Positions 1 through 11,246 of a DNA stretch of 57,703 nucleotides are shown here, in pieces. Within the stretch, counting starts at the first letter, position 1; each line of letters begins with the position of its first letter. A program made the position numbers and the translations under genes. This DNA comes from Pirellulales bacterium (GTDB lineage: Bacteria > Planctomycetota > Planctomycetia > Pirellulales > Lacipirellulaceae): assembly GCA_022448265.1 (NCBI GenBank), contig JAKVCC010000019.1, forward strand, positions 12,573 to 70,275, in the 5' to 3' direction. The notes below the pieces were generated by a model, which was given only the letters and a program-made list of their open reading frames with translations, did no database searches and was not told where the DNA came from.

Positions 1-1019
1 ACGCGGTCACCATAGGATTTCGCCAGATCCTCCGCTTCGATCACCATGTCTCCCAATCGAGGCCCCGGCGGGATTTGGATTTCTAGCTCGTCGGGCCGAT
101 CCTCAAACTGCTCGGCCGCCATTTTTTCATAAGCTTGTACCCGCGCTTTGTTTTTTGCTTGCCGCGCCTTGGGTGCCATCCGCACCCATTCGAGCTCTCG
201 CTTCAGCGAGCGCTGGCGCGCACTGGCTTTCTTTTCCTCTTGTTCCAGACGTTTTCCTTTTTGCTCCAGCCACGAAGTGTAATTCCCCTCCCAAGGAATT
301 CCTTGTCCGCGATCGAGTTCCAAGATCCAACCCGCGACGTTGTCGAGAAAATAGCGATCGTGGGTCACTGCGACAATCGTGCCGGAATACTCGGCCAAAT
401 GGCGTTCCAACCAGGCAACACTCTCGGCGTCGAGATGATTGGTCGGCTCATCCAGGAGCAACAGATCGGGCTTTTCCAAGAGAATCTTACAGAGCGCGAC
501 GCGACGCTTCTCCCCACCTGACAAATGCGCCACCGGCGAATCACCTGGGGGCAAATTCATCGCATCCATCGCAATCTCGACCTGCCGATTGATCTCCCAC
601 GCATCTGCCGCGTCAATCTTGTCCTGCAGAGCGGCCTGCTGGTTCATAAGCTTTTCCATCGCCTCGGGGTCATCGGCGACTTCGGCATACTTCTCGCCGA
701 TCGCTGTAAACTCCTCAAGCATCGCACGCATGGCCGACACCCCATCCTCGACATTGGACTGCACGTCCTTGTCAGGATCGAGATGCGGCTCTTGCTCCAA
801 CAACCCAACCGTGAACCCATCTGTTAAACGGACATCCCCTTCAAAATCAGTGTCCTTGCCGGCCATTATCCGCAGCAGCGTACTCTTTCCAGACCCATTA
901 CGACCGAGCACGCCAATCTTTGCGCCGGGGTAGAAAGCCAAAGAAATGTTTTTCAGCACCTCGCGCTGGCCAATTTTTTTGGTCAGGTCGGTGATTTGGT
1001 AAATGTATTTTTGTGACAT
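1..1019 (-). CDS. ettA: Energy-dependent translational throttle protein EttA (ABC-F ATPase), partial
   Basis: The protein begins MSQKYIYQITDL and runs off the left edge of the window, so about 339 codons of the N-terminal part are present. The first ATPase module is complete, with Walker A GRNGSGKST, signature LSGGEKRR and Walker B LLLLDEPTNHLD. A long charged inter-domain linker follows, rich in K, R and E, and the second module is just starting. The N-terminus with the PGAKIGVLG stretch is typical of EttA among ABC-F proteins. Family members bind the ribosomal E site and gate the first elongation steps according to ATP/ADP level; they have no membrane domain. The ATG lies two bases after the guaA stop codon, so the two genes are almost certainly co-transcribed and translationally coupled. 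The C-terminus cannot be judged. Confidence 0.93.
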   Translation of the reverse strand, partial: MSQKYIYQITDLTKKIGQREVLKNISLAFYPGAKIGVLGRNGSGKSTLLRIMAGKDTDFEGDVRLTDGFTVGLLEQEPHLDPDKDVQSNVEDGVSAMRAMLEEFTAIGEKYAEVADDPEAMEKLMNQQAALQDKIDAADAWEINRQVEIAMDAMNLPPGDSPVAHLSGGEKRRVALCKILLEKPDLLLLDEPTNHLDAESVAWLERHLAEYSGTIVAVTHDRYFLDNVAGWILELDRGQGIPWEGNYTSWLEQKGKRLEQEEKKASARQRSLKRELEWVRMAPKARQAKNKARVQAYEKMAAEQFEDRPDELEIQIPPGPRLGDMVIEAEDLAKSYGDR

Positions 1020-1021
1020 CC

Positions 1022-2605
1022 CTATTCCCACTCAATCGTAGCCGGCGGCTTAGAACTGATATCGTAAACGACCCTATTCACGCCTTTCACTTCGTTAATG
1101 ATGCGCGTCGAGATCTGCGCCAGGAGCTCGTAAGGCAAATGACTCCAGTCGGCGGTCATAAAATCGTCGGTATTCACACAGCGCACCGCCAGTGCATCGT
1201 CGTAGGTGCGGCTATCGCCCATGACACCTACGCTTTGGACAGGCAGCAAGACCGCAAATGCCTGGGACGTTTCGCGATAGAGGCCGGCAGCTTGAATCTC
1301 ACTAACAACTATCGCGTCGGCGCTGCGCAGCGTTTCCAGACGCGACCTGGTCACTTCGCCCAAACACCGCACCGCCAAACCAGGCCCCGGGAAGGGATGC
1401 CGCCAAACAATTTCCGGCGGCAGACCGAGCTGCAATCCAAGCCTGCGGACTTCGTCTTTGAATAAATCGCGGAGCGGTTCAATCAACTCGAAACCCAGTT
1501 CCTCCGGAAGACCGCCAACGTTGTGATGCAACTTAATCGTGTCTGCCGGGCCGTCAATCGCCGCACCGCTTTCGATCACGTCCGGATAGAGCGTCCCCTG
1601 CGCAAGATATTTCGCCCCGTCGACTATGGCAGCTTCGGCCGCAAAACACTCGATAAACGTGTGCCCGATGCGGCGCCGCTTTTCCTCAGGGTTGGTAATG
1701 CCCGCCAGCGCCTGCAGAAAACGGTCCTCTGCTTTGACGACGTGCAGGTCTGTTTGGAAGTGGTTGCTGAACTCTTGGATGACGGACTTTTCTTCATCCT
1801 GACGCAGCAGTCCGTTATCGATCAAAATGCAAGAAAGCTGGGGACCAATCGCCTCTGCCAACAGGGCTGCAACAACCGAAGAGTCGACGCCGCCCGACAA
1901 ACCACAAATGACCCGCTTCTCACCTACTTGCGCGCGGATTCGGGCAATGGACTCAGCCGCAAAGTCGCCCAGCTTCCAGGTCCCAGTAGTGCCACAAATC
2001 TGATGCAGGAAGTTGGCCAGCACCTTGCCCCCTTCGGGCGTGTGGGTTACCTCGGGATGAAACTGGAGGCCGTAAATGGGGAGCTGCTTGTGCTTAACGG
2101 CCGCATAAGGACAAGTTCCCGTGCTTGCCAGTGGCAAAAAATTATCGGAGATGTTGGCCACTTGATCGCCATGACTCATCCATACTTCGGTTTGGGGGCT
2201 GACACCAGCAAATAGTCGATCCTTGTGGTTGATTCGGCACCCCGCGCGTCCGTACTCGCGGGAAGGTGCGTTGTCGACTTGGCCGCCCAGCGCCTGGCAG
2301 GCCAACTGCATGCCGTAACAGATGCCCAAAATGGGCAATCCAAGATCAAACAACCCCGCGTCGCATTGCGGCGCACCGACTTCGTACACGCTCGCCGGGC
2401 CACCGGAAAGAATCAGACCCAAGGGCGCGAGTTCCCGCACCCGATCGGCCGAGATATCGTGGCGGACGATTTCGCAGTAAACGTTTTGCTCGCGTACCCG
2501 ACGGGCAATCAATTGGGCGTATTGCGAACCGAAATCGAGTACCAGTACGCGCTGCGCGGCTACGGAACTCGGAATATCGGTAGGCGACGAAGCCGTCGCT
2601 GTCAT
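1022..2605 (-). CDS. guaA: GMP synthase, glutamine-hydrolysing
   Basis: A 527-aa protein of normal length that converts XMP to GMP with ATP and glutamine in cytosolic purine synthesis. The class I amidotransferase domain occupies about residues 18-205, with nucleophile Cys96 in GICYGMQ and His183/Glu185 in LQFHPEVTH. The ATP pyrophosphatase P-loop is SGGVDS at 237-242. The C-terminal dimerisation domain ends in the family-typical KPPATIEWE. An AGGAG sequence lies six bases before the ATG. The stop codon is followed after two bases by the ettA start. Another purine gene, purF, lies about 24 kb away, so this is not a purine operon. All expected catalytic motifs are visible. Confidence 0.97.
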   Translation of the reverse strand: MTATASSPTDIPSSVAAQRVLVLDFGSQYAQLIARRVREQNVYCEIVRHDISADRVRELAPLGLILSGGPASVYEVGAPQCDAGLFDLGLPILGICYGMQLACQALGGQVDNAPSREYGRAGCRINHKDRLFAGVSPQTEVWMSHGDQVANISDNFLPLASTGTCPYAAVKHKQLPIYGLQFHPEVTHTPEGGKVLANFLHQICGTTGTWKLGDFAAESIARIRAQVGEKRVICGLSGGVDSSVVAALLAEAIGPQLSCILIDNGLLRQDEEKSVIQEFSNHFQTDLHVVKAEDRFLQALAGITNPEEKRRRIGHTFIECFAAEAAIVDGAKYLAQGTLYPDVIESGAAIDGPADTIKLHHNVGGLPEELGFELIEPLRDLFKDEVRRLGLQLGLPPEIVWRHPFPGPGLAVRCLGEVTRSRLETLRSADAIVVSEIQAAGLYRETSQAFAVLLPVQSVGVMGDSRTYDDALAVRCVNTDDFMTADWSHLPYELLAQISTRIINEVKGVNRVVYDISSKPPATIEWE

Positions 2606-2916
2606 CGCAGTCTCCTGGCGGGGAAACCCAGCATTATAAGAGGGGCTGGGGGTGAGGGGCTAGGGGCGCGAGTGGTCAGACCTGGTGATCTCGCACCGCG
2701 CACCTCGCACAGGCGGTTCTAACGACATTTGCCTCGATCATCGGTCACTGGGCCTTGGTGGTAGGTCATTCCATATACCTGGGCCCCTTACAGCTCTCTC
2801 CTAGGCCCCGCTCGTTGCCGCAAAGGCAACAGCACGTTGCCGTTTCGCCACGGTACGGATTATGATGGTCACCAAGCCCGATCGACGAAACCTTCTGGTA
2901 CAAGGACATTTACGAC
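2606..2916. other. Divergent guaA/surE intergenic region
   Basis: About 311 bases without a credible gene. The guaA-proximal part is a G-rich, semi-repetitive stretch (GAGGGGCT followed by GAGGGGCT-like copies). A short hairpin is present at 2814-2830, with GTTGCC and GGCAAC around a five-base loop. Promoters for both divergent genes must lie here, but no confident -35/-10 pair was found. Confidence 0.5.
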
Positions 2917-3693
2917 GTGCAAATCTTGCTCACCAACGACGACGGCATCTATGCCCCCGGTTTGGCAGCCTTGGAGCGCCAGTTGCGAAAGATAGGGGAC
3001 GTGACCGTGGCCGCACCTCTCACCGAGCAAAGCGGCGTTGGCCACTCGATCACCTACCTGACGCCGCTGATGGCCCGCAAGGTGTTTGACGACGCGGGGC
3101 AACGGCGCGGCTGGGCCGTCGAAGGCAGCCCCGCCGATTGTGTAAAATTGGCCGTCAGCGAGCTTTGCCAGGCACGGCCTGAGCTGGTAGTCAGTGGAAT
3201 CAATAGCGGACTGAACGCCGGAATCAACGTGCTCTACTCAGGCACGGTGGCCGCGGCAATCGAGGGAGCATTTTACGGGATCACGAGTGTGGCCGTGTCG
3301 CTTGAATACGACGAAGCGGCCCGGTACGATGCGGCGGCCCGAATCACCGCTGGCATTATCCAACAGATACTTGCTCAGCCTAACTCCGAGCAACAACTTT
3401 ATAACATGAACATCCCCAGCAGCGCGCTGGCCACCGAGGCAGACGTCCATGTGGTACCTGTGGCGACCGCTCCCTGGGGAGAGGATTTTGAGCGCCGCTG
3501 CGATCCCCGCGGCCGGAACTATTACTGGGCAACCGGCATGGCCCCCGACCCACCCAGCGACACCGAAACCGACCTCTCCGCTTTGCGAGCAGGACACATC
3601 ACACTGACTCCGTTGCAATTCGATATGTCCCATCGTGACCAGATAGAACAAATGCAAACATGGAAGATCGGACCGACGGCTGCACAGACATGA
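2917..3693 (+). CDS. surE: 5'/3'-nucleotidase SurE
   Basis: A 258-aa protein. SurE dephosphorylates nucleoside monophosphates in a divalent-metal-dependent reaction and is a cytosolic stress-survival enzyme. The N-terminus ILLTNDDGIYAPG carries the metal ligands Asp8 and Asp9. Ser39 in EQSGVGHSIT and Asn96 in VSGINSGLNAG complete the metal site, and VEGSPADCV is a further family signature. Translation starts at GTG, with AGGA about ten bases upstream; there is no better in-frame ATG. A lipoprotein gene follows on the same strand after 56 bases. The classical partners pcm and rpoS are not present here. Confidence 0.95.
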   Translation: MQILLTNDDGIYAPGLAALERQLRKIGDVTVAAPLTEQSGVGHSITYLTPLMARKVFDDAGQRRGWAVEGSPADCVKLAVSELCQARPELVVSGINSGLNAGINVLYSGTVAAAIEGAFYGITSVAVSLEYDEAARYDAAARITAGIIQQILAQPNSEQQLYNMNIPSSALATEADVHVVPVATAPWGEDFERRCDPRGRNYYWATGMAPDPPSDTETDLSALRAGHITLTPLQFDMSHRDQIEQMQTWKIGPTAAQT

Positions 3694-3749
3694 AAACCAA
3701 AGCTCGAGCACGCTTCCCAATCCACCCCCCACTCCGGTGAAAGCCAATT

Positions 3750-4247
3750 ATGAAAAATCCCACGCTACTCGCGGCCATCAGTTTGCTGACACTCTCGGCA
3801 GGTTGTGAAGTCCCGGAGCTGGACGTGCCAGAGAGCGCAGCCCCCATAGCGGAACCGTCGCAGAAAAGCACCCCTGAACAAGCGGCTGCCGTCTCGCCGG
3901 ACGCCACCTCATCTGAGCCGCGCGAAGTGACCGGGCGTGACCCCAAGAAGGGCAAACTTTCACGCGAAGAAGGCGGTTATTTGGGATCCGTACTGGGAGC
4001 CGGCATGTACGCCAAGCATCAAATTATATTTGACCAAGTCAAGCACGCGATCAATATCGACTACGGGCTCAACGAAGACTTTCCTAAATCGCACGAAGAG
4101 TTTATGGAACGGGTGATCAAGTTCAACAAGATTCAATTGCCCGAATTGGATGAAGGCGACGAGTACCTGTACGACCCTGCAGACCACACGCTCAAGATTT
4201 ATCGACCCGCGGCAGCCGACAGTCCCGACCAGCAAGACGCAAAATAG
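3750..4247 (+). CDS. Putative lipoprotein of unknown function
   Basis: A 165-aa protein that I do not recognise as a named family. Residues 1-19 form a lipoprotein signal peptide with hydrophobic core LLAAISLLTL and lipobox LSAGC, so the mature protein starts at Cys19 and is probably membrane-anchored. A Pro/Ser/Glu-rich linker follows up to about residue 60, then a charged globular part (about 65-155) with DEGDEYLYDPADHTLK, which resembles the tail of small planctomycete secreted proteins. It lies 56 bases downstream of surE and could be co-transcribed with it. The function is unknown; the gene call is well supported by the signal peptide and codon structure. Confidence 0.75.
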   Translation: MKNPTLLAAISLLTLSAGCEVPELDVPESAAPIAEPSQKSTPEQAAAVSPDATSSEPREVTGRDPKKGKLSREEGGYLGSVLGAGMYAKHQIIFDQVKHAINIDYGLNEDFPKSHEEFMERVIKFNKIQLPELDEGDEYLYDPADHTLKIYRPAAADSPDQQDAK

Positions 4248-4513
4248 ACACCAACGTATAAAACACTATCCGGCATCCGCACCCCACCATCGGCCCCAAC
4301 CATGCACTAATCCCTCTTCATCGCGCATTGCACGCTGCTCCTCCTGCATCCCTCATCTCTCAACCCTCTAGCCCCTCACGAATCCCCTCCTCTGACATCC
4401 GGATCTTTCTTGGCATCTCCTAGCGAGATGATCGCTGCCGCACACCGGATCGGGCATTTTTCAACCACGGCTTGCCGTCGGTTGCAACTCCTTAATAGGG
4501 CCCGATTACGACG

Positions 4514-5082
4514 TTAGCGCGATACCGGTCGGTTTCCTCGCACGCTTTCGACCACACTGATAGGGCGCCCCCGATGCATGGGCATATAATCGGTAAGCAG
4601 CCACCGGCCATCCTTGTTCGCCCACGTCACGGCGATCTGATCGAAATAAAAAATCCGCTCGCCGCTCGAGATACGAATGCCATCGACCTTGCCGCGAAAA
4701 CTGCTCACTGCCACCGGCGGCACGACCGACGCATCCACTTGTACTTGAATCGATCCCGCGCCTGTGCCGCTAACGCGGACCAAGGGCATCAGCGATTCTA
4801 CATCGGAGCGTACCTGGGACGCCGTCGGATTGATCGATGCGAGTACACCCGACATGTCGTTCCTTCCAATGGCCGCCATCAAAGCGGTGGTCGCGGCTTG
4901 AACCTCTTCCGAGTCAGTGACGACCACCCGTTCTACAACGATCATCACCAACACTAAGACCACCACTCCCACCAGCACCAGCAGAGACCGCGCCGTGCGG
5001 CGTGCGAAAACCACAAACCCACAAAGGGTCGCAAGCGCTGCGCCGGACACATAGATCGGCCAGGGGTTTTCAAGCAGTGTGT

Positions 5083-5086
<4 letters not shown>
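4514..5086 (-). CDS. Membrane-anchored protein of unknown function, third gene of the eno operon
   Basis: The preferred start is GTG at 5086, giving 190 aa beginning MNTLLENPWPIYVSG. This GTG overlaps the TGA of the upstream gene as GTGA. A longer reading from ATG 5125 is possible but overlaps the neighbour by 43 bases and has no Shine-Dalgarno sequence. Two closely spaced hydrophobic helices at the N-terminus are separated by an Arg-rich turn (ARRTARS). The remaining 120 residues are predicted soluble and end in a beta-rich segment with WANKDGRWLLTDY, a pattern often seen in NTF2-like folds such as SnoaL/DUF4440-type proteins. That fold assignment is inference only. Genetic coupling suggests co-expression with enolase, not a glycolytic role. 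Confidence 0.7.
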
Positions 5087-7020
<1,934 letters not shown>

Positions 7021-8214
7021 GTGCTGGAGCAAGACGGTGAGCTAGTGGATTTGAACCGGCATCTGCTTGACGTAGAACGGGCGGTGCGTGAGCGATACGG
7101 CTCGGCCGCTCTGGAAGCGGAGCCAGCCCTTTGCTGCCCTGTGGACTACGATGCTCAGTATCTGGACGCGATCCCCGCGGAGATCATTGAGCGTGACTAC
7201 GGCTGCGGAGATCCCTCTAAGCATGTCGCCCAGGGCGAAACCGTACTCGACTTGGGGAGCGGTGGAGGCAAGATCTGTTATATCGCAGCCCAAGTGGTAG
7301 GTGCGGCGGGAAAGGTCATTGGCGTTGATCGCAACGACCAAATGCTTGAACTGGCCCGCAAATACCAAACCCCGATCGGGGAAAAACTTGGCTACGCAAA
7401 TGTTGAGTTTCGCAAGGGAAGCATTCAAGACCTGGCTCTCAATCTGGAAACGTTTGAGGCCTATCTGTCCGAGAACCCCATCACCTCGACCGATGACTGG
7501 TTGCGCGCCGAGGCCTATGCCGACTCATTGCGTTCCAAGGAGCCCCTAGTGGCCAGCGACTCGGTCGATGTAGTCGTGTCGAACTGTGTGCTCAATCTGG
7601 TCAGCAAAGCTGATCGAAGCCATCTTTTTTCCGAAATATTCCGCGTTCTCAAGCGGGGTGGCCGTGCCGTGATCAGCGATATTGTGTGTGACGAGCCGGT
7701 CCCTGCGCACTTGCAAAACGATGCCCGGCTGTGGAGCGGCTGCATGAGTGGGGCCTTCATCGAACACGAACTTCTTCAGGCCTTTGCGCTGGCGCAGTTT
7801 TACGGGATCGAAATTCTCTCGCGACAGAAAGAAGCTTGGGCTACCGTCGAGGGAATCGAATTCCGTAGCGTGACGATTTGCGCATACAAGGGAAAAGAGG
7901 GCCCCTGCCTCGATCAAAAGCAGGCGGTTATCTACAACGGCCCGTGGGCCCAGGTTATGGACGACGATGGCCAGACCCTCTACCGGGGTCAGCGAATGGC
8001 CGTCTGCGGCAAGACCTATGAAATCTATAATCGTGAGCCGTACGCTCAGCAGATTACGCCGGTTCCGGCGGCCGAGTCGGTGCCGCTGTCCGAAGCCAAG
8101 GAGTTCGACTGCCGCCAGAACGCCGTTCGCCCTCCGAGTACCACCAAAGGGAGGGACTACCTAGTCACACAGCTCCCTGGTGACAGCTGCTGCGGTGACG
8201 TTGACTGCTGCTAA
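7021..8214 (+). CDS. ArsM-like arsenite S-adenosylmethionine methyltransferase (arsenosugar-type family)
   Basis: A 397-aa protein. I chose GTG 7021 because AAGGAG lies seven bases upstream; ATG 7000 and GTG 6943 lie in frame upstream but have no comparable site. A class I methyltransferase fold is evident, with motif I VLDLGSGGGK at residues 75-84 and the acidic VIGVDRND. Cysteines at places conserved in arsenosugar-pathway ArsM proteins are present: LCCP (38-39), DYGCG (62) and SNCVLNL. Also present are the downstream EGPC and AVCGKT segments and a C-terminus with DSCCGDVDCC. Family members methylate As(III). No arsR, arsB/acr3 or radical-SAM arsS gene is adjacent, so arsenic is inferred from the cysteines alone; another thiophilic substrate is possible. 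Confidence 0.65.
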   Translation: MLEQDGELVDLNRHLLDVERAVRERYGSAALEAEPALCCPVDYDAQYLDAIPAEIIERDYGCGDPSKHVAQGETVLDLGSGGGKICYIAAQVVGAAGKVIGVDRNDQMLELARKYQTPIGEKLGYANVEFRKGSIQDLALNLETFEAYLSENPITSTDDWLRAEAYADSLRSKEPLVASDSVDVVVSNCVLNLVSKADRSHLFSEIFRVLKRGGRAVISDIVCDEPVPAHLQNDARLWSGCMSGAFIEHELLQAFALAQFYGIEILSRQKEAWATVEGIEFRSVTICAYKGKEGPCLDQKQAVIYNGPWAQVMDDDGQTLYRGQRMAVCGKTYEIYNREPYAQQITPVPAAESVPLSEAKEFDCRQNAVRPPSTTKGRDYLVTQLPGDSCCGDVDCC

Positions 8215-8225
8215 AGGCGTGTCGC

Positions 8226-8256
8226 AAAAAAAACAGCGGGCTGCGTATGTAGCCCG
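8226..8256 (-). terminator. Hairpin plus T8, oriented on the minus strand
   Basis: Read on the minus strand, CGGGCT and AGCCCG (8251-8256 with 8237-8242) enclose an eight-base loop. After three bases comes a run of eight T's (complement of A at 8226-8233). This is a good intrinsic terminator, but no minus-strand gene ends just upstream of it; the flanking genes are on the plus strand. Confidence 0.6.
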
Positions 8257-8382
8257 ATACGGTATTCCCCGGACAATTCTGAGGCAGGCGCCGAGGAAGT
8301 GCACTGGCGGCGACTTCCCCGTCGACATGGCATAGGATAGCGTGGGGTTAGGCTCAAAGGCCCTTTTGAACATCAGGGCGAC

Positions 8383-9207
8383 ATGCGGAAATTTTGCCCG
8401 TACTTGCAAGACTACCTCCCCCAGAACTTAGCTATGTCGCTGCCCGTGATTTCCAGATCGTCTGCTGACCTAGTGTGCCGTAGGCTCCAGCGCGCTTTCA
8501 TTGCGTACTGCTGCCTTACATTTTGGGGAGCGCTGCCACCCGGAAGTATGGCCGCGGGCGAAGCAGAATCAATAGCTCTGTTTAACGGCCGGAATTTGGA
8601 GGGTTGGGTCCAGCGGGGCGGCAAGGCCCAATACAGTGTGGAAGGTGACACCATCGTGGGGACTTCGGTTCTTGATACACCCAACAGTTTCTTATGCACC
8701 GATCGCGAGTACGCCGACTTCATCCTGGAACTTGAGCTCAAGGTGGATGAGGGCCTCAACTCCGGCATCCAAATCCGTAGCCACTGCTTCGACCAACAGG
8801 TAACCGCCGCCTTTCAGGACGGTCAGGGAAAAGGGGTAACCAAGCAGATTCCTGCCGGCTGCGTCCATGGCTACCAAGTTGAAATCGACCCTACGGATCG
8901 CGCCTATTCCGGCGGCATCTACGACGAAGGCCGGCGCGGATGGCTCAACGACTTGAAGGGCGAGGAAAACCGGGCCGCACGCGAGGCCTTTCAGAGGGCC
9001 GGGTGGAACAAGTATCGAATCGAGGCGATCGGCAACTCGATTAAGACTTGGGTTAATGGCGTGCCGGCGGCGAATCTGACCGACGACATGGATGCCGCCG
9101 GATTCATCGGGCTCCAAGTACACGGCGTCGGCAATGCACAGGAAATGGTGGGCAAGCAGGTGCGGTGGCGCAAAATCCTTATCCGAGACTTGGCCTGCGC
9201 TGAGTGA
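8383..9207 (+). CDS. Secreted DUF1080 protein (3-keto-disaccharide hydrolase-like, LamG-type fold)
   Basis: A 274-aa protein. The first ~60 residues form an export signal, with hydrophobic core FIAYCCLTFWGALPPG before AAGEAES; ATG 8434 would give a shorter version of the same signal. The family motif FNGRNLEGW follows. The rest is a concanavalin-like beta-sandwich with LELKVDEGLNSGIQIRSH, HGYQVEIDP, GWNKYRIEAIGN and GFIGLQVHG. DUF1080 proteins are abundant in planctomycetes. Some characterised members cleave or modify 3-keto-glycosides, and others are associated with carbohydrate-degrading complexes. The enzymatic role here is not shown. It stands alone after the ArsM-like gene. Confidence 0.85.
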   Translation: MRKFCPYLQDYLPQNLAMSLPVISRSSADLVCRRLQRAFIAYCCLTFWGALPPGSMAAGEAESIALFNGRNLEGWVQRGGKAQYSVEGDTIVGTSVLDTPNSFLCTDREYADFILELELKVDEGLNSGIQIRSHCFDQQVTAAFQDGQGKGVTKQIPAGCVHGYQVEIDPTDRAYSGGIYDEGRRGWLNDLKGEENRAAREAFQRAGWNKYRIEAIGNSIKTWVNGVPAANLTDDMDAAGFIGLQVHGVGNAQEMVGKQVRWRKILIRDLACAE

Positions 9208-9440
9208 TTTCCGGTCACGCCCGGGGGAGGCGGCAGAGCACCGACAACAACTGGCCACATGATGGACACTGCGTCCCGTAGCGGAACAGCCACATCGCCA
9301 CACAGAGCCCTAACGCGATAGCCCGAAAACTTCATCCCCCTCTGCTGCGTTAAGCGGTAATTCTGGGTTACTCACCTATCATCACCCGAAAACTGCTCAA
9401 TTGGGGAGTATGCCACAAGCCAGGACGTCCTGACTACATC

Positions 9441-9965
9441 TCACTGTTTGGACGTTGGCCTCACTCTGGGTGTGCGGCCTATTTCACCTTCGAGCTTGAA
9501 GTCATACTCTCCTGGGGGAGCATTTTCCCGCGCTTCCACCGTCAGGCCTGAGCTGGCCGGGTTCTGGTACTTGAGCGGGATGAGCGGGATGTTTGGAGGC
9601 GGGAAGCCCCTGTAGTTCGGGTCAGTAACCCCGGGCGGGCGTTTCGACGAAACCACACCGACCATGTAGTGGCCGGGTGGCGCACCCTCCTTGTCCAGGG
9701 TTTTGAGCGAATAGTGCCCCGAAGCGTCGATCGCCCCGCGGCTATCGTACTCCGCCGCATTTCCCTTACTGGCGTCAGGGAGGAAAATGACGGTGCCCGT
9801 GGTAACCTCGTTGCCTTTCCACGTGATCTGGCCCTCCACCGGCACGGTAGGGCCCACCAGGTCTTCTCCGGCGCAGCCCGAGAGCAGCAGAGCCACTAGC
9901 GGCGCGCTGCACGCCGACAACAGCGCCGGCCGGGGGCCTCGCCGTGCAGCCATCATGCCAGGCAT
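9441..9965 (-). CDS. Lipoprotein paired with a DUF1559 protein (carboxypeptidase-regulatory-like)
   Basis: A 174-aa protein when started at ATG 9965, four bases after the upstream DUF1559 stop; the frame extends further upstream only through that gene. The signal peptide has core ALLSACSAPLVALLL and lipobox LLSGC. The mature part begins PTVPVEGQITWKGNEVTTG and continues with DASGHYSLKTL, GHYMVGVVSSKR and PPGEYDFKLEG, which is the beta-sandwich pattern of carboxypeptidase-regulatory-like or transthyretin-like domains. Small lipoproteins of this type commonly follow DUF1559 genes in planctomycetes. The function is unknown; an envelope location is likely. Confidence 0.8.
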   Translation of the reverse strand: MPGMMAARRGPRPALLSACSAPLVALLLSGCAGEDLVGPTVPVEGQITWKGNEVTTGTVIFLPDASKGNAAEYDSRGAIDASGHYSLKTLDKEGAPPGHYMVGVVSSKRPPGVTDPNYRGFPPPNIPLIPLKYQNPASSGLTVEARENAPPGEYDFKLEGEIGRTPRVRPTSKQ

Positions 9966-9969
9966 GAAA

Positions 9970-10920
9970 TTACTCGCCTGTACTGACTTCCCCACCATTG
10001 ATGGTTCCCCATGCACGATAAACAACCCGAGAAATTGAGTCCGGGACAAACTCGACGTGGCCGTCGCCAAAAACAAACTGAACTCCGCCGGGGTGGCTAC
10101 TCCGAGCCCCCGAGGTATTCGCCCAATCGTTGCGATCGTAGTCTGAGCCGTCTGCTTTACGCGCATTAGGAGGAATCGCCATAACGAACATATGGCAGCC
10201 ATGTGCCCACTGCGACCATTGGCTCATTTCCGGCAGGATTTCACCCATCATCACCGTATTGCTCAGACCGTCCTCGACCTTGGCAAATGTCAGCCGGCGT
10301 CTGTGGTCGGAGCGATACATCATCCCCTGGCCGGCGTCGATGCTATCCTGGTTGCCGGTGGGGTCCGTGTAGGGGTAGTCGGTGCTGAATGGCCATCCGC
10401 CACTCGGATCGAGCGAGTAGACTATTCCATGCCCCGAGCCGCCAACGCCGACGTAGTTGGTAATCGCCCCTTTGTCGAAGACATCGGGATTGTAGGAGTT
10501 TACGTTTTCGTGGGTTCGCGGTGAGCCGTCGGAGGCGCAAAAGAATGCCGGAACTTCCAAACTCGCAAGGAAGTAGTTGGCCTGGCTTTGGGTGCCCGGG
10601 TTTTCATTAACTCGGCCGCGCTCGTAGGCGCTTTGCAATTCGAGATACGGCAGGAGGTGGGGCAAGTGGCTGTAACTATGGGCCCACCTCGACTGAGGCA
10701 GGAACCCCTGGGTATCGTGGTGCTGATGGCAGGCCAAGCCGATCTGCTTGAGATTGTTGGTGCAACTCGCGCGCCTGGCCGCTTCGCGGGCCGCCTGGAC
10801 GGCGGGAAGGAGCAGAGCTACGAGCACGCCGATGATGGCGATCACCACCAGCAATTCAACGAGGGTGAACGCGCGGCGTCGGAGGCTGAGTCGCAATTGG
10901 GGTCGGCGTCGAACGCTCAT
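9970..10920 (-). CDS. DUF1559 prepilin-type pseudopilin-like protein
   Basis: A 316-aa protein. ATG 10920 is preferred because GGAG lies eight bases upstream; ATG 10926 is too close to it. The N-terminus has a type IV prepilin cleavage and methylation signal, [18 protein letters not shown], followed by a long hydrophobic helix and the [20 protein letters not shown] stretch typical of DUF1559. The C-terminal H-X9-DG motif reads [17 protein letters not shown]. These proteins are hugely expanded in planctomycetes and are thought to be processed by a prepilin peptidase and exported, but their role is not established. A lipoprotein gene follows four bases later. Confidence 0.93.
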   Translation of the reverse strand: MSVRRRPQLRLSLRRRAFTLVELLVVIAIIGVLVALLLPAVQAAREAARRASCTNNLKQIGLACHQHHDTQGFLPQSRWAHSYSHLPHLLPYLELQSAYERGRVNENPGTQSQANYFLASLEVPAFFCASDGSPRTHENVNSYNPDVFDKGAITNYVGVGGSGHGIVYSLDPSGGWPFSTDYPYTDPTGNQDSIDAGQGMMYRSDHRRRLTFAKVEDGLSNTVMMGEILPEMSQWSQWAHGCHMFVMAIPPNARKADGSDYDRNDWANTSGARSSHPGGVQFVFGDGHVEFVPDSISRVVYRAWGTINGGEVSTGE

Positions 10921-11246
10921 TGTCATCACTCCGATATCTACCATTTGTATTGAGCTTGGTCCCAATCCAGCCGCTACGTGTCGCGATTATAACGCGATCC
11001 CCCCCCCCCGGCATCACGCGAGGCGATAATTTCGCCTATTCGCGACTGCGCACCCGATTGCCGCGCTTTCCGCAGTAGGAAAGTGCATTTCGCCAGGTTC
11101 GGAGGAGCGACATACAGCCGTTTCGAATTCCTGCCAAACTCTGCCTGTACGAATTTGGGCCTACGCTTTTGCGCCGCCTGGGCTGCTCAGCGCAAGAATT
11201 GGCATCGTTCGCAATGACGGTTTCGCCACCTTGGTGTCATTGCGCT
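10921..11246. other. Region between the DUF1559 gene and the type VII-like locus, with C11 tract and hairpins
   Basis: About 326 bases with no gene. It contains an 11-base C homopolymer (10999-11009). Two hairpins are present: AGGCGA/TCGCCT at 11021-11037 and CTTTCC/GGAAAG at 11066-11083. The hairpins lie downstream of the 1322-aa ATPase gene on the minus strand and might end its transcript, though neither has a T tract. Confidence 0.5.
10999..11009. repeat. Homopolymeric C11 (G11) tract
   Basis: Eleven consecutive C's on the plus strand, about 80 bases upstream of the DUF1559 start. Tracts of this length are prone to slipped-strand mispairing. Its position could place it in the DUF1559 promoter or 5' leader. 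Confidence 0.9.

Noticed and set aside
10921-10965. Upstream in-frame extension of the DUF1559 gene
   Set aside because: The Shine-Dalgarno sequence sits before ATG 10920, and the prepilin leader is correctly positioned from there.
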